Source: a bacterium (lineage in GTDB: Bacteria; Hinthialibacterota; Hinthialibacteria; H5-UNCL2). From it: a DNA stretch of 64,000 nt. Positions 54,005 through 62,354 of this stretch are shown piece after piece (position 1 is the stretch's first letter; every line of letters begins with the position of its first letter). Under the pieces are notes generated by a model. The model did not search any database. It was given only the letters and a program-made list of their open reading frames with translations, and was not told the DNA's origin. The translations under genes were made by a program, and so were the position numbers. Where the stretch lies: contig JABTUV010000005.1 in NCBI GenBank assembly GCA_015075175.1, positions 124,001-188,000 on the forward strand, written 5' to 3'.

Positions 54005-55484
54005 GTGGAGATGGCCGGCATCGCCGTTTCCGGCCCTGTGCCGGCCTTGTCCCAGGTGGATTTCACGCTGGCGGCGGGCAAACCACGCGCTCTGGGTGAA
54101 AACGGCGCGGGCAAGACGACGCTGGTCAACATCCTCTTCAGCTCGCGCCGACGCGGCCGCATCTCACTTTTCGGTCAACCGGTGCACATCCACTCGCCGC
54201 GGGCGGCGATGGCGATGGGCTGGGATGTGCATCAGCACTTCACGCTGGTGCCGGACCGTCGGTGGTCGAGAATCTGGTGCTGGGCGCGGGGTGGGCGGGT
54301 GGTGCAGCTGGACCTGTCCACCGCGCTGGCGGCGCTCGACGAACTCTGCGAATCTGCACCAATTTCAGCCGCTGGACCCGGATCGGGACGTTTCCGACCT
54401 GTCCGTGGGCGAGCAGCAGCGGTTGGAGATTCTCTCGGCGCTCCATCGGTCGGCGCGCATCCTGATTCTGGACGAACCGACGGCGGTACTGGCGCCGCAG
54501 GAGGTGGAGGAGCTCTTCGCGGTGCTTTCACGCCTGCGGGAGGCGGGCCGGAGCATCATCTTTATTTCACACAAGTTGTCGGAGATCACGAGCCTGTGCG
54601 ACCGCGTGACGGTACTGCGCAAGGGGCGGCGGGTCGCCACGCTGCCCGTGTCGGAAGCGGAGGTGGGGCGGCTGGCGGAGCTGTTGGCGGGGCGGGGCGT
54701 GCCGGAGCTGCCGGCGCGCGCGGCGCGCGCGCCGGCGGAGATCGTCCTGGAACTCCGCGAACTCACCGTAAGGAGTGAGCTTGAGCGAGTCGCGCTCGAG
54801 CGGGTCTCGCTGTCCGTGCGGGCGGGGGAGCTGGTGGGCGTGGCTGGGATCGCCGGCAACGGACAAGCGGAGCTGGAGGAGGTATTGGCGGGGGTGCGGC
54901 GCGCGGACGGCGGCGAGCTGCGGTTCGCCGGGCGCTCCGCCGCCGGCTGGAGCGCGCGCGAGCGGCATCGCGCGGGCTGGGCGCAGATCAGCTCGGACCG
55001 GCGCGAGACGGGGTTGGTCGGGGGCATGAGCGTGGAGGAGAACCTGGCGGTGCGCGCGCATCGCGCTCCGCCGCTTTCGCGGCGGGGTTTTCTGTCGCCG
55101 GGGGGGATGCGAGGGGTCGCGCGGGCCGCACTCGAGGAGTACGCGGTGGCGTGTCCGGGGCCGGACGCGCCCCTCGCGGCGCTGTCGGGGGGCAATCAGC
55201 AGAAGGTGGTGCTGGCGCGGGAGCTGCGGGGGCGGCCGCGGCTGATCGTGGCCTGTAGCCCCACGCGCGGGCTGGATGTCGCCGCGACGCGCTTCGTGCA
55301 CGAAACGCTGCTCACCCACCGCGCTGAAGGCGCGGCGATCTTGCTTGTTTCCACCGAGCTGGACGAAGTTCTGGCGCTGTCCGACCGGCTTGCCGTGCTC
55401 TTTCGCGGAAGGCTGCGGGAAGTTCCCGAGGGAAAACGCAGCCGCGAGAGCGTGGGGCGCATGATGCTGGGAGCGGAGCCGTGA
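54005..55484 (+). pseudogene. ABC transporter ATP-binding protein, nucleoside/sugar (BmpA-NupOPQ, RbsA-like) type, frameshifted
   Basis: Two ATPase domains. Domain 1: [20 protein letters not shown], Walker [11 protein letters not shown], shifts at about 54245, 54300 and 54345, then signature LSVGEQQRLEIL and Walker B ILILDEPTAVLAP. Domain 2: degenerate Walker A GIAGNGQAELEEVL (normal for this family), ALSGGNQQKVVLARELR and the D-loop region PTRGLDVAATRFV. About 490 codons restored, so almost full length. Start is probably GTG 54005. It powers import together with the two permeases downstream. The usual upstream lipoprotein (BmpA) gene is missing; the ileS fragment takes its place. Confidence 0.82.
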
Positions 55485-56509
55485 GGACGGCGCTGCGCGT
55501 CGCGTTGGGCGAGCACATGCGCGCGCCCATGGTCGCAGTCGGCGCGATGCTGCTCTTTGCGTTGCTCGTGTGGGTGGTCGGCTACAGTCCTGCCGCCGCG
55601 GGGCGGGCGTTGTGGACGGGGAGCCTGGGTTCCTTGCCGGCGCTGGGGAGCACGTTGAACAAGGCCGTGCCGCTGCTACTGTGCGGGCTGGCGGTGGCCT
55701 TGGCGTTTCGGGCGGGGGCCCTGAACATCGGCGCGGAGGGGCAGTTCTACATGGGCGCCTTGGCCGCGCTCTTTTGCGGTCAACGTTGCGCGGGATGGCC
55801 GGCGGTTGTTCTTCTCCCCATGATTCTCGTGGCGGGCATGGCGGCGGGCGCCGCGTGGGCGGGGCTGGCGGCGCTCTTGCGCATCGGGCGGTCCGTGCCG
55901 GAGGTACTCTCGACCATCATGCTCAACTTCATCGCCGTCCTCGCGGTGAGTTTCGCCGTGCATGGACCGTTGCGCGAGGCGGCGGGGGCCTATCCGCAGA
56001 GCGATCCCCTGCCGCCCGCCGCGCTCCTGCCGCGGCTCTTCGGAGACATGCGCCTGTCGTGGGGGCTGGCGGTCGCGTTGGTCGTCCTCTTCGTGGTCGG
56101 GATCGTCATGCAGCGCTCGACGTGGGGATTCCGCCTGCGGGCGGTGGGAAACGCGGAGCGCGCCGCGGCGTATCTGGGCATTGCGCGTGCACCGCATCTT
56201 TTGTCGGCGATGCTGGCCTCGGGCGCCCTGGCGGGGCTGGCGGGGGCGCTGGAACTATCGGGGGTGGCGCGGCGGTTGTACGAGAACTTCTCGCCGGGTT
56301 ACGGGTACACGGCGATTGCGGTCGCGCTGCTGGCGCGGCTGTCTCCGGCGGGGCTGTTGCCGGCGGCGCTTTTTTTCGGCGCGTTGGAATCGGGGGGCCG
56401 CTCGCTGCAGACGACGGCGGGGATTCCTTCGGTACTGGTGCAAGTGCTCTTGGGGTTGGTGGTGTTATTGGCGGTGGGCGCGGGATTGTACGAGTCGCGG
56501 CGGGCGTAA
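55481..56509 (+). CDS. ABC transporter permease, nucleoside type (first subunit)
   Basis: 342 residues, about nine to ten membrane segments, BPD_transp_2 family. LNIGAEGQFYMGALAALF and RSVPEVLSTIMLNFIAV carry the family signature, as in YufP/NupP. GTG start overlaps the ATPase stop by 4 bp (GTGA). It forms the channel with the second permease for nucleoside or related uptake across the inner membrane. Confidence 0.88.
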   Translation: MRTALRVALGEHMRAPMVAVGAMLLFALLVWVVGYSPAAAGRALWTGSLGSLPALGSTLNKAVPLLLCGLAVALAFRAGALNIGAEGQFYMGALAALFCGQRCAGWPAVVLLPMILVAGMAAGAAWAGLAALLRIGRSVPEVLSTIMLNFIAVLAVSFAVHGPLREAAGAYPQSDPLPPAALLPRLFGDMRLSWGLAVALVVLFVVGIVMQRSTWGFRLRAVGNAERAAAYLGIARAPHLLSAMLASGALAGLAGALELSGVARRLYENFSPGYGYTAIAVALLARLSPAGLLPAALFFGALESGGRSLQTTAGIPSVLVQVLLGLVVLLAVGAGLYESRRA

Positions 56510-56624
56510 CGCCGGCATCTTGCCGGCCCACGTGGGTGGCGTCTCGCCTCCACGCTTCGGGTAGGCGGCGGGAGGCGAAGCGTGTAGGCAGGATGCCTAC
56601 ACGCAAGCCGGCAAGATGCCGGCG
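56510..56624. repeat. Inverted repeat between the permease genes
   Basis: Perfect 17-bp arms CGCCGGCATCTTGCCGG (56510-56526) and CCGGCAAGATGCCGGCG (56608-56624) enclose a smaller hairpin GTGTAGGCA/TGCCTACAC (56582-56602). The right arm runs into the 23-bp array. Confidence 0.8.
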
Positions 56625-56729
56625 CTACGGGGAAGAGGATGCCGGCGCTACGGGGAAGAGGATGGCGGCGGTGCGGGGAAGAGGATGCCGGCGCTACGGG
56701 GAGGAGGATGGCGGCGGTACGGGGATGAG
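56615..56729 (+). repeat. Tandem 23-bp array ahead of the second permease
   Basis: Units at 56615, 56638, 56661, 56684 and 56707, GATGCCGGCGCTACGGGGAA-type with a GAGGATGGCGGCGGT variant. Every unit contains a purine-rich GGGGAAGAGG next to ATG. The period of 23 shifts the reading frame by two with each unit. Confidence 0.85.
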
Positions 56730-56732
56730 TGC

Positions 56733-57662
56733 ATGAGTTGGGACGTGTTTGTGGGAGCGGAGACGATGGCGGCGGCCATGCGGCTGGCGGCGCCGCTGCT
56801 CTTTGCGGCGCTTGGGGAACTGGTGTGCGAGCGGTCCGGCGTGCTCAATATCGGGCTGGAGGGCGTGATCCTTATTTCGGCTTTCAGCGCCTTCTGGAGC
56901 GCGAGTGCGGGGGCGCCGCTGCCGTTGGCGCTGGTGTCCGGCGTTCTTGCGGGGTGCCTGTTGTCGTGTCTTTTCGCGCTCTTCGTGTTAAGGTACCGGG
57001 CCGACCAGGTGGTCGCGGGGATGGCCGTCAACATTTTGGCGCTGGGATTGACCGGGCTTTTCTATCGCGCCGCGTTCGGCATGACGGGCCGGATGGTATC
57101 AGTGGATAATTTCGCCACGCGTCCCATCCCGCTTCTGTGCGAGCTGCCGTATCTGGGGACGGTACTCTTTCAGCACAACTGGCTGGTGTACGTGGCGGGG
57201 CCGATTGCGCTGGGGGTGGGGTACATGCTTTACCGCACGCGGGCGGGGCTGGCCCTGCGGGCGCTGGGGGACGGTCCGCGCGCCGCCGACAGCCTGGGAA
57301 TTCCGGTACTCTTGGGACGGGCGGCGGCGATCCTTTTCGGCGGCATGATGGGCGGACTGGCGGGAAGCTATCTCGTGCTGGCGCACGCGAATACGTTTGT
57401 GGAGGGCATGAGCGCGGGGCGAGGGTTCATCGCGGTCGTCTTGGTGATCCTGGGCGCGTGGCGGCCCGGGGGAGTGGTGTTGGGAGCGGTCTTTTTCGGG
57501 TGGGCGACGGCGCTGCAATATCGCTTGCAGGCGACCATGACGGGCGTGCCGTACCTGTTGTTCCAGATGCTGCCGTACGTGCTGGTGCTGGTGGTATTGT
57601 CGGGGGTGGTGGGACGGCGGCGGGCGCCGCGGGCGCTGGCGATGCCGTATGTGAAGGAGTAA
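56733..57662 (+). CDS. ABC transporter permease, nucleoside type (second subunit)
   Basis: 309 residues, BPD_transp_2 family, like YufQ/NupQ. CERSGVLNIGLEGVILISAF is the family signature; RYRADQVVAGMAVNILALGLT and GDGPRAADSLGI follow. Start ATG 56733 (MSWDVFV) lies right after the 23-bp array; the frame is open back to 56616 through it, so the array may supply or disturb ribosome binding. Pairs with the preceding permease. Confidence 0.88.
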   Translation: MSWDVFVGAETMAAAMRLAAPLLFAALGELVCERSGVLNIGLEGVILISAFSAFWSASAGAPLPLALVSGVLAGCLLSCLFALFVLRYRADQVVAGMAVNILALGLTGLFYRAAFGMTGRMVSVDNFATRPIPLLCELPYLGTVLFQHNWLVYVAGPIALGVGYMLYRTRAGLALRALGDGPRAADSLGIPVLLGRAAAILFGGMMGGLAGSYLVLAHANTFVEGMSAGRGFIAVVLVILGAWRPGGVVLGAVFFGWATALQYRLQATMTGVPYLLFQMLPYVLVLVVLSGVVGRRRAPRALAMPYVKE

Positions 57663-57667
57663 CGCCG

Positions 57668-57753
57668 CGCCCCCCTCACCCTAGCCCTCTCCCTGAGGGA
57701 GAGGGGATTGCGCCCCCCTCACCCTAGCCCTCTCCCCGAGGGAGAGGGGATTG
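57668..57753 (+). repeat. Two 43-bp direct repeats with CTCTCCC/GGGAGAG hairpins
   Basis: CCCCCTCACCCTAGCCCTCT then CCCTGAGGGAGAGGGGATTG, twice (57668 and 57711). Short relative of the 17.1-kb family; likely a transcript end. Confidence 0.75.
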
Positions 57754-57768
57754 GAGCATGGAAAAGAG

Positions 57769-58146
57769 ATGCAGAGTCGGATTCGATTGGTGCGGCGATT
57801 GGAGTTCGCCGCCTCGCACAGTTACGAGGGTTACGGCGTGCCGGACGGTGAGCGCGCCGCGCTGTTCGGCGCGGCCGCCGTCTCCAGGCACGGCCATAAC
57901 TATCTGCTGGAGGCGACCGTCGAGGGCGTCCCCGATCCCCGAACCGGCATGGTCGTCAACATCAAGGACATCGACGCCGTCATGCGCCGTTACGTGGAAG
58001 ACGTTCTCGACCATCATCATCTCAACGCGGATGTGCCATTTTTCGGCGACCACATTCCCACGCTGGAGAATCTTGCGCGATTCATATGCCGCGAGCTTGC
58101 ACCGAGACTTACCGACTGTCGGCTGGTGCAACTCCGCGTGTTCTAG
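57769..58146 (+). CDS. 6-pyruvoyl-tetrahydropterin synthase / QueD-like domain 1, cut by an amber codon
   Basis: 125 residues before TAG (58144). PTPS fold with zinc ligands His 17 (AASHSYEG) and His 41/His 43 (RHGHNYLLE). The catalytic Cys seen in PTPS/QueD is absent: FGAAAVSRHGHNY has Ala there. The frame continues past the TAG as HSGFWIDYFGDEN and then directly into the second PTPS domain at 58186 in the same frame. By alignment with domain 2 (LWETARSAFEYYGEEN), the TAG replaces the conserved Glu (GAG to TAG). So this is probably the first half of a two-domain protein of about 277 residues. Confidence 0.75.
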   Translation: MQSRIRLVRRLEFAASHSYEGYGVPDGERAALFGAAAVSRHGHNYLLEATVEGVPDPRTGMVVNIKDIDAVMRRYVEDVLDHHHLNADVPFFGDHIPTLENLARFICRELAPRLTDCRLVQLRVF

Positions 58147-58185
58147 CATTCGGGATTCTGGATCGACTACTTTGGAGACGAGAAC

Positions 58186-58599
58186 ATGTATTATCTCACG
58201 CGCACGTACACTTTTTCCGCGGGCCATCGCCTGCACAGCGAGGCGCTCTCCGAGGAGGAGAACCGGCGCGTATTCGGCAAGTGCAACAACCCGACCGGCC
58301 ACGGCCACAATTACACGCTGGAGGTGACGGTTCGCGGACAACAGGACGAACGCACCGGCACGATCGGGGACGTATTCAAGCTGGACGGGATCGTCGAGCA
58401 GCACGTCTTGGCGGATTACGATCATCGTTTTTTGAACACGGACGTACCGGAGTTTGCGAGGCTCGTGCCCACGTCCGAGCACATGGTGCAGGCGATCTGG
58501 CGGCGGCTGGCGCCGCATTTGGAGAGGCCGCAATTGTACCGGGTGCGTTTGTGGGAGACGGCCCGCAGCGCATTTGAGTATTACGGGGAGGAGAATTAG
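58186..58599 (+). CDS. queD: 6-pyruvoyl-tetrahydropterin synthase / 6-carboxytetrahydropterin synthase (domain 2)
   Basis: 137 residues with a full active site: His 14 (SAGHRLHSE), Cys 33 and His 39/41 in FGKCNNPTGHGHNYTLEV, and Glu about 124 in LWETARSAFEYY. The C-x5-HGH spacing is that of PTPS and many QueD homologues. It converts dihydroneopterin triphosphate to a tetrahydropterin (queuosine precursor or a pterin cofactor). GGAG 8 bp before ATG could allow independent initiation, but the frame is continuous with domain 1 apart from the TAG. Confidence 0.85.
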   Translation: MYYLTRTYTFSAGHRLHSEALSEEENRRVFGKCNNPTGHGHNYTLEVTVRGQQDERTGTIGDVFKLDGIVEQHVLADYDHRFLNTDVPEFARLVPTSEHMVQAIWRRLAPHLERPQLYRVRLWETARSAFEYYGEEN

Positions 58600-58677
58600 G
58601 GTCAGCGCCTGTTTTTGCAGATGGTCTTCGCAAGACCGCCAAGTCCACCCGCAAAAATAGGCGCTGACCCTAATTTT
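58599..58677. repeat. RAYT/REP-type hairpin, 20-bp arms
   Basis: GGGTCAGCGCCTGTTTTTGC (58599-58618) pairs with GCAAAAATAGGCGCTGACCC (58651-58670). The left arm starts inside the TAG stop codon of the PTPS gene. TAATTTTCC follows. Confidence 0.8.
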
Positions 58678-58713
58678 CCGGTGCGCGGTGCGCACCCTAC
58701 GGGAGCGTCGATC

Positions 58714-59721
58714 ATGGCGATCAAACTCGGCGAACGGTTGTTGCCGCCGGAGGGGCTTTGCCTGGTCTCGCTGGAAGTGGGCATGAACCACAACGGCGAC
58801 ATGGGGTTGGCGGAGGAGATGATCGCCGCGGCGGCGGAAGTCGGCGCGGACGCGGTCAAGTTTCAGTCCTTCCAGACGCATCGGCTGGTATTGCCGGACG
58901 ATCCCAGCTGGGCCTTTCGCAAGTCGGTGGAATTGTCGCGCGCGCAGCATGAGCGATTGCGGGACGCCTGCGCGCGTTACAACCTGCTTTTTCTGTCCAC
59001 GCCGTGCGATGAGGAGGGCGTCGATCTGCTGGTGTCGCTGGGGTGCGCGGCGATCAAGCTCGGGTCGTTCGATCTGACGCATCATCCGCTGTTGGCTCAC
59101 GCGGCGCGGACGGGCCTGCCGATGATTTTGTCCACGGGCGTGGCGACGCTGGCGGAGATCGAGGAAGCCGTCGGCGTGATGCGAAAGAACGGCGACCCGC
59201 CGCTGATTCTGCTTCACTGCGTGTCGCGCTATCCGGCGCCGGAGGCGGAGGTGAATCTGGCCGCGATGGAGACGCTGGCGCAGGCATTTTCGGTTCCCGT
59301 GGGTTTTTCCGACCACACGCTGGGCGTGGGGGCGGCGGCGTCGGCGGCGGGGCTGGGCGCGGTCGTCATCGAGAAGCACTTTACGCTGGACAAGCGCCTT
59401 GCCGGTCCTGACCAGGCCATCTCGGCCGATCCGGAGGAGGCGCGGCGGCTGGTGCGCGCGGTGCGCGAGGCGGAGGCGGCGCGGGGACGGCCCGAGATTC
59501 GCCCCTCCCCGGAAGAACTGGAGTTGGGGCGGCTGGCCCGCCGGAGTCTCTGGACGACCCGCGCTATAATGAAGGGCGAGGCGTTTTCCGCCGATAATAT
59601 CGACGTACTCAGACCTCCCGTGGGTCTGGCCCCGAAGCATCTTCCCACGGTCTTGCAAAGGAGGGCGGCCGAGGACATCCCGGCCCATACGCCACTGGCA
59701 TGGAAACATCTCTCGGACTAG
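58714..59721 (+). CDS. NeuB/SpsE-type nonulosonate (sialic-acid-like) synthase
   Basis: 335 residues. The N-terminal barrel has SLEVGMNHNGDMGLAEEMI, DAVKFQSFQTHRLVLPDD, LFLSTPCDEEGVDLL, ILLHCVSRYPAPEAEVNL, GFSDHTLGVG and IEKHFTLDKRLAGPDQAIS, all NeuB signatures for condensing PEP with a 2-acetamido hexose. The C-terminal SAF (antifreeze-like) domain is at about 270-335. The ATG at 58714 is used because upstream codons lie in the hairpin repeat. Its 3' end overlaps the ATP-grasp gene by 22 bp, so they form an operon. Confidence 0.9.
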   Translation: MAIKLGERLLPPEGLCLVSLEVGMNHNGDMGLAEEMIAAAAEVGADAVKFQSFQTHRLVLPDDPSWAFRKSVELSRAQHERLRDACARYNLLFLSTPCDEEGVDLLVSLGCAAIKLGSFDLTHHPLLAHAARTGLPMILSTGVATLAEIEEAVGVMRKNGDPPLILLHCVSRYPAPEAEVNLAAMETLAQAFSVPVGFSDHTLGVGAAASAAGLGAVVIEKHFTLDKRLAGPDQAISADPEEARRLVRAVREAEAARGRPEIRPSPEELELGRLARRSLWTTRAIMKGEAFSADNIDVLRPPVGLAPKHLPTVLQRRAAEDIPAHTPLAWKHLSD

Positions 59722-60752
59722 CACCGGTCACGGTGATGATCACGGCGGCGGGGGGCGCGGGGGCGCCCGGCATCATCCGCAGCCTGACGCACAACGACGA
59801 GCGGCGCGTGCGCGTGGTCGCCGTGGACAAGGACGAGGAGGCGGTGGGGCTGTACCTGGCCGACGCCGGCTACGTGGTTCCCGCGCCCACGCAGGAGAAT
59901 TACGGCGAAGTCATTGTGGAGCTGTGCCGGCGGGAAGCGGTGAAGGTGATTCTGCCCGGCATTTCCTACGAGCTGGGGTGGTTTTCAGAGCATCGGGCCG
60001 AGTTGGGAGCGGCGGGGATCAAGGTCGCCGCGCCGGCCCCCGGCGACTACGCACGCATGGACAACAAGGCCAAGTTGTACCAGACGCTGGAGCAGGCGGG
60101 CGTGGCGGTCGCGCCCTTCCTACCGGTGGATTGGCCGGAGGACCTCTTGTCGTCGGCCAGGCAGCTGGGTTTTCCGCGCCGCACGCTGGTTTTGAAGCGG
60201 CAGGTCGGCTCGGGGGCCAAGGGGATGATGATCCTGAACTATCGCGCCGACATGGGCAAGATATTGGACCAGTTGCAGGCCGAGGACCCGTTTCGCCCGC
60301 GCGTGCTGATGGATTTTCTGCCGGGAGTCGAGTATAGTAGCGACCTCCTGGTCGAAGGCGGGCGCGTGTTGGCGGGCGCCTACCGGGTGCGCGAGGAGGT
60401 GCGGTCGGGGGCGAGTTTTGCGGGCCGGATTGCGTGCAATCCCGATGTGGAGCGGCTGTGCGCGGAGATGATGGCGCTGTTTGACTACACCGGCAACGCG
60501 AACGTCCAGGTGAAGGCCGGGGAGCACGGACAATTCTTCCCGGTCGAGATCAATCCTCGGCTGTCAGGGAGCGTGGTGCTGGCGACGGCGGCGGGCTTGA
60601 ATCTGCCCTACCTGGGCGTCAAATTGCACCTGGGTGAACCCTTCCAGATTCCCACCGTCGCGGCCGGGACTCGCATGGTGCGATTTTGGGACGAGGTCTT
60701 CACCTCGCCCGACGGGGAACGCTTCCGCTGGCCCAAGAACGGCCGCGCGTAG
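59700..60752 (+). CDS. ATP-grasp ligase (CarB/PylC-like)
   Basis: 350 residues. N-terminal Rossmann-like VMITAAGGAGAPGIIRSL. The ATP-grasp core has DNKAKLYQTLEQAGV, RRTLVLKRQVGSGAKGM (nucleotide Lys and Gly loop), RVLMDFLPGVEYSSDLLVEG and the metal-binding FFPVEINPRLSGSVV. It joins a carboxylate to an amine with ATP. Overlap with NeuB suggests that the acid it activates, or its acceptor, belongs to the same sugar-acid pathway. The reaction is unknown. Confidence 0.82.
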   Translation: METSLGLAPVTVMITAAGGAGAPGIIRSLTHNDERRVRVVAVDKDEEAVGLYLADAGYVVPAPTQENYGEVIVELCRREAVKVILPGISYELGWFSEHRAELGAAGIKVAAPAPGDYARMDNKAKLYQTLEQAGVAVAPFLPVDWPEDLLSSARQLGFPRRTLVLKRQVGSGAKGMMILNYRADMGKILDQLQAEDPFRPRVLMDFLPGVEYSSDLLVEGGRVLAGAYRVREEVRSGASFAGRIACNPDVERLCAEMMALFDYTGNANVQVKAGEHGQFFPVEINPRLSGSVVLATAAGLNLPYLGVKLHLGEPFQIPTVAAGTRMVRFWDEVFTSPDGERFRWPKNGRA

Positions 60753-60769
60753 GGTGGGTTTCACCCACC
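60753..60769 (+). terminator. Hairpin directly after the ATP-grasp stop
   Basis: GGTGGGT, TTC, ACCCACC, extendable with flanking CGCGCG/CGTGCGCG. No T tract. Confidence 0.45.
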
Positions 60770-60794
60770 GTGCGCGTTCCATGCGGCCGTGCGG

Positions 60795-61015
60795 GGAAAG
60801 ACCGAGTCCTCGAGGCGTCCCCCGAGTAGGCCAGAGGCCGTATAGAGGGATATCGAGAGGACGGCATGGACGGGGGAATCTCTCGAAGCGGGATTGACAG
60901 CGTATCGGTCGTCCTCTCGATACGCGGCCCGAAGTTACAGCTCATACCAATGCGGGGTCCTGAGCGGGCCGCTACTCGAGGACTCGGATTTTCTTTCTCT
61001 CGCGACTCTGTCGGG
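60795..61015. repeat. Paired dispersed elements E9 (inverted then direct)
   Basis: Inverted copy at 60799-60870 (ACCGAGTCCTCGAGG...GTATAGAGGGATATCGAG). Direct copy at 60905-61010 (CGTCCTCTCGATACGCGG...GCTACTCGAGGACTCGG then ATTTTCTTTCTCTCGCGAC). The space between the halves of the direct copy is unusually long. Confidence 0.75.
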
Positions 61016-61078
61016 GCGCAATTTCGGAACAGCGCCCATTTTTGGGGTTCGCCTCAGGGAGATGCAGGTGGTTATCGG

Positions 61079-61107
61079 GAAAAAAATAGGCGCTGACCCT
61101 AATTTTT
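61079..61107 (+). repeat. Half of a RAYT/REP-type hairpin next to the ispG start
   Basis: AAAAATAGGCGCTGACCCTA followed by ATTTTTC; only one arm is present. It ends 5 bp before the chosen ispG ATG and seems to replace the usual N-terminus. Confidence 0.65.
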
Positions 61108-61112
61108 CAGTC

Positions 61113-62306
<1,194 letters not shown>

Positions 62307-62354
62307 TTGCGCAGCGTGCTGCGCTGATGCTGCATCCACGAAAGGCAGGTCCCC

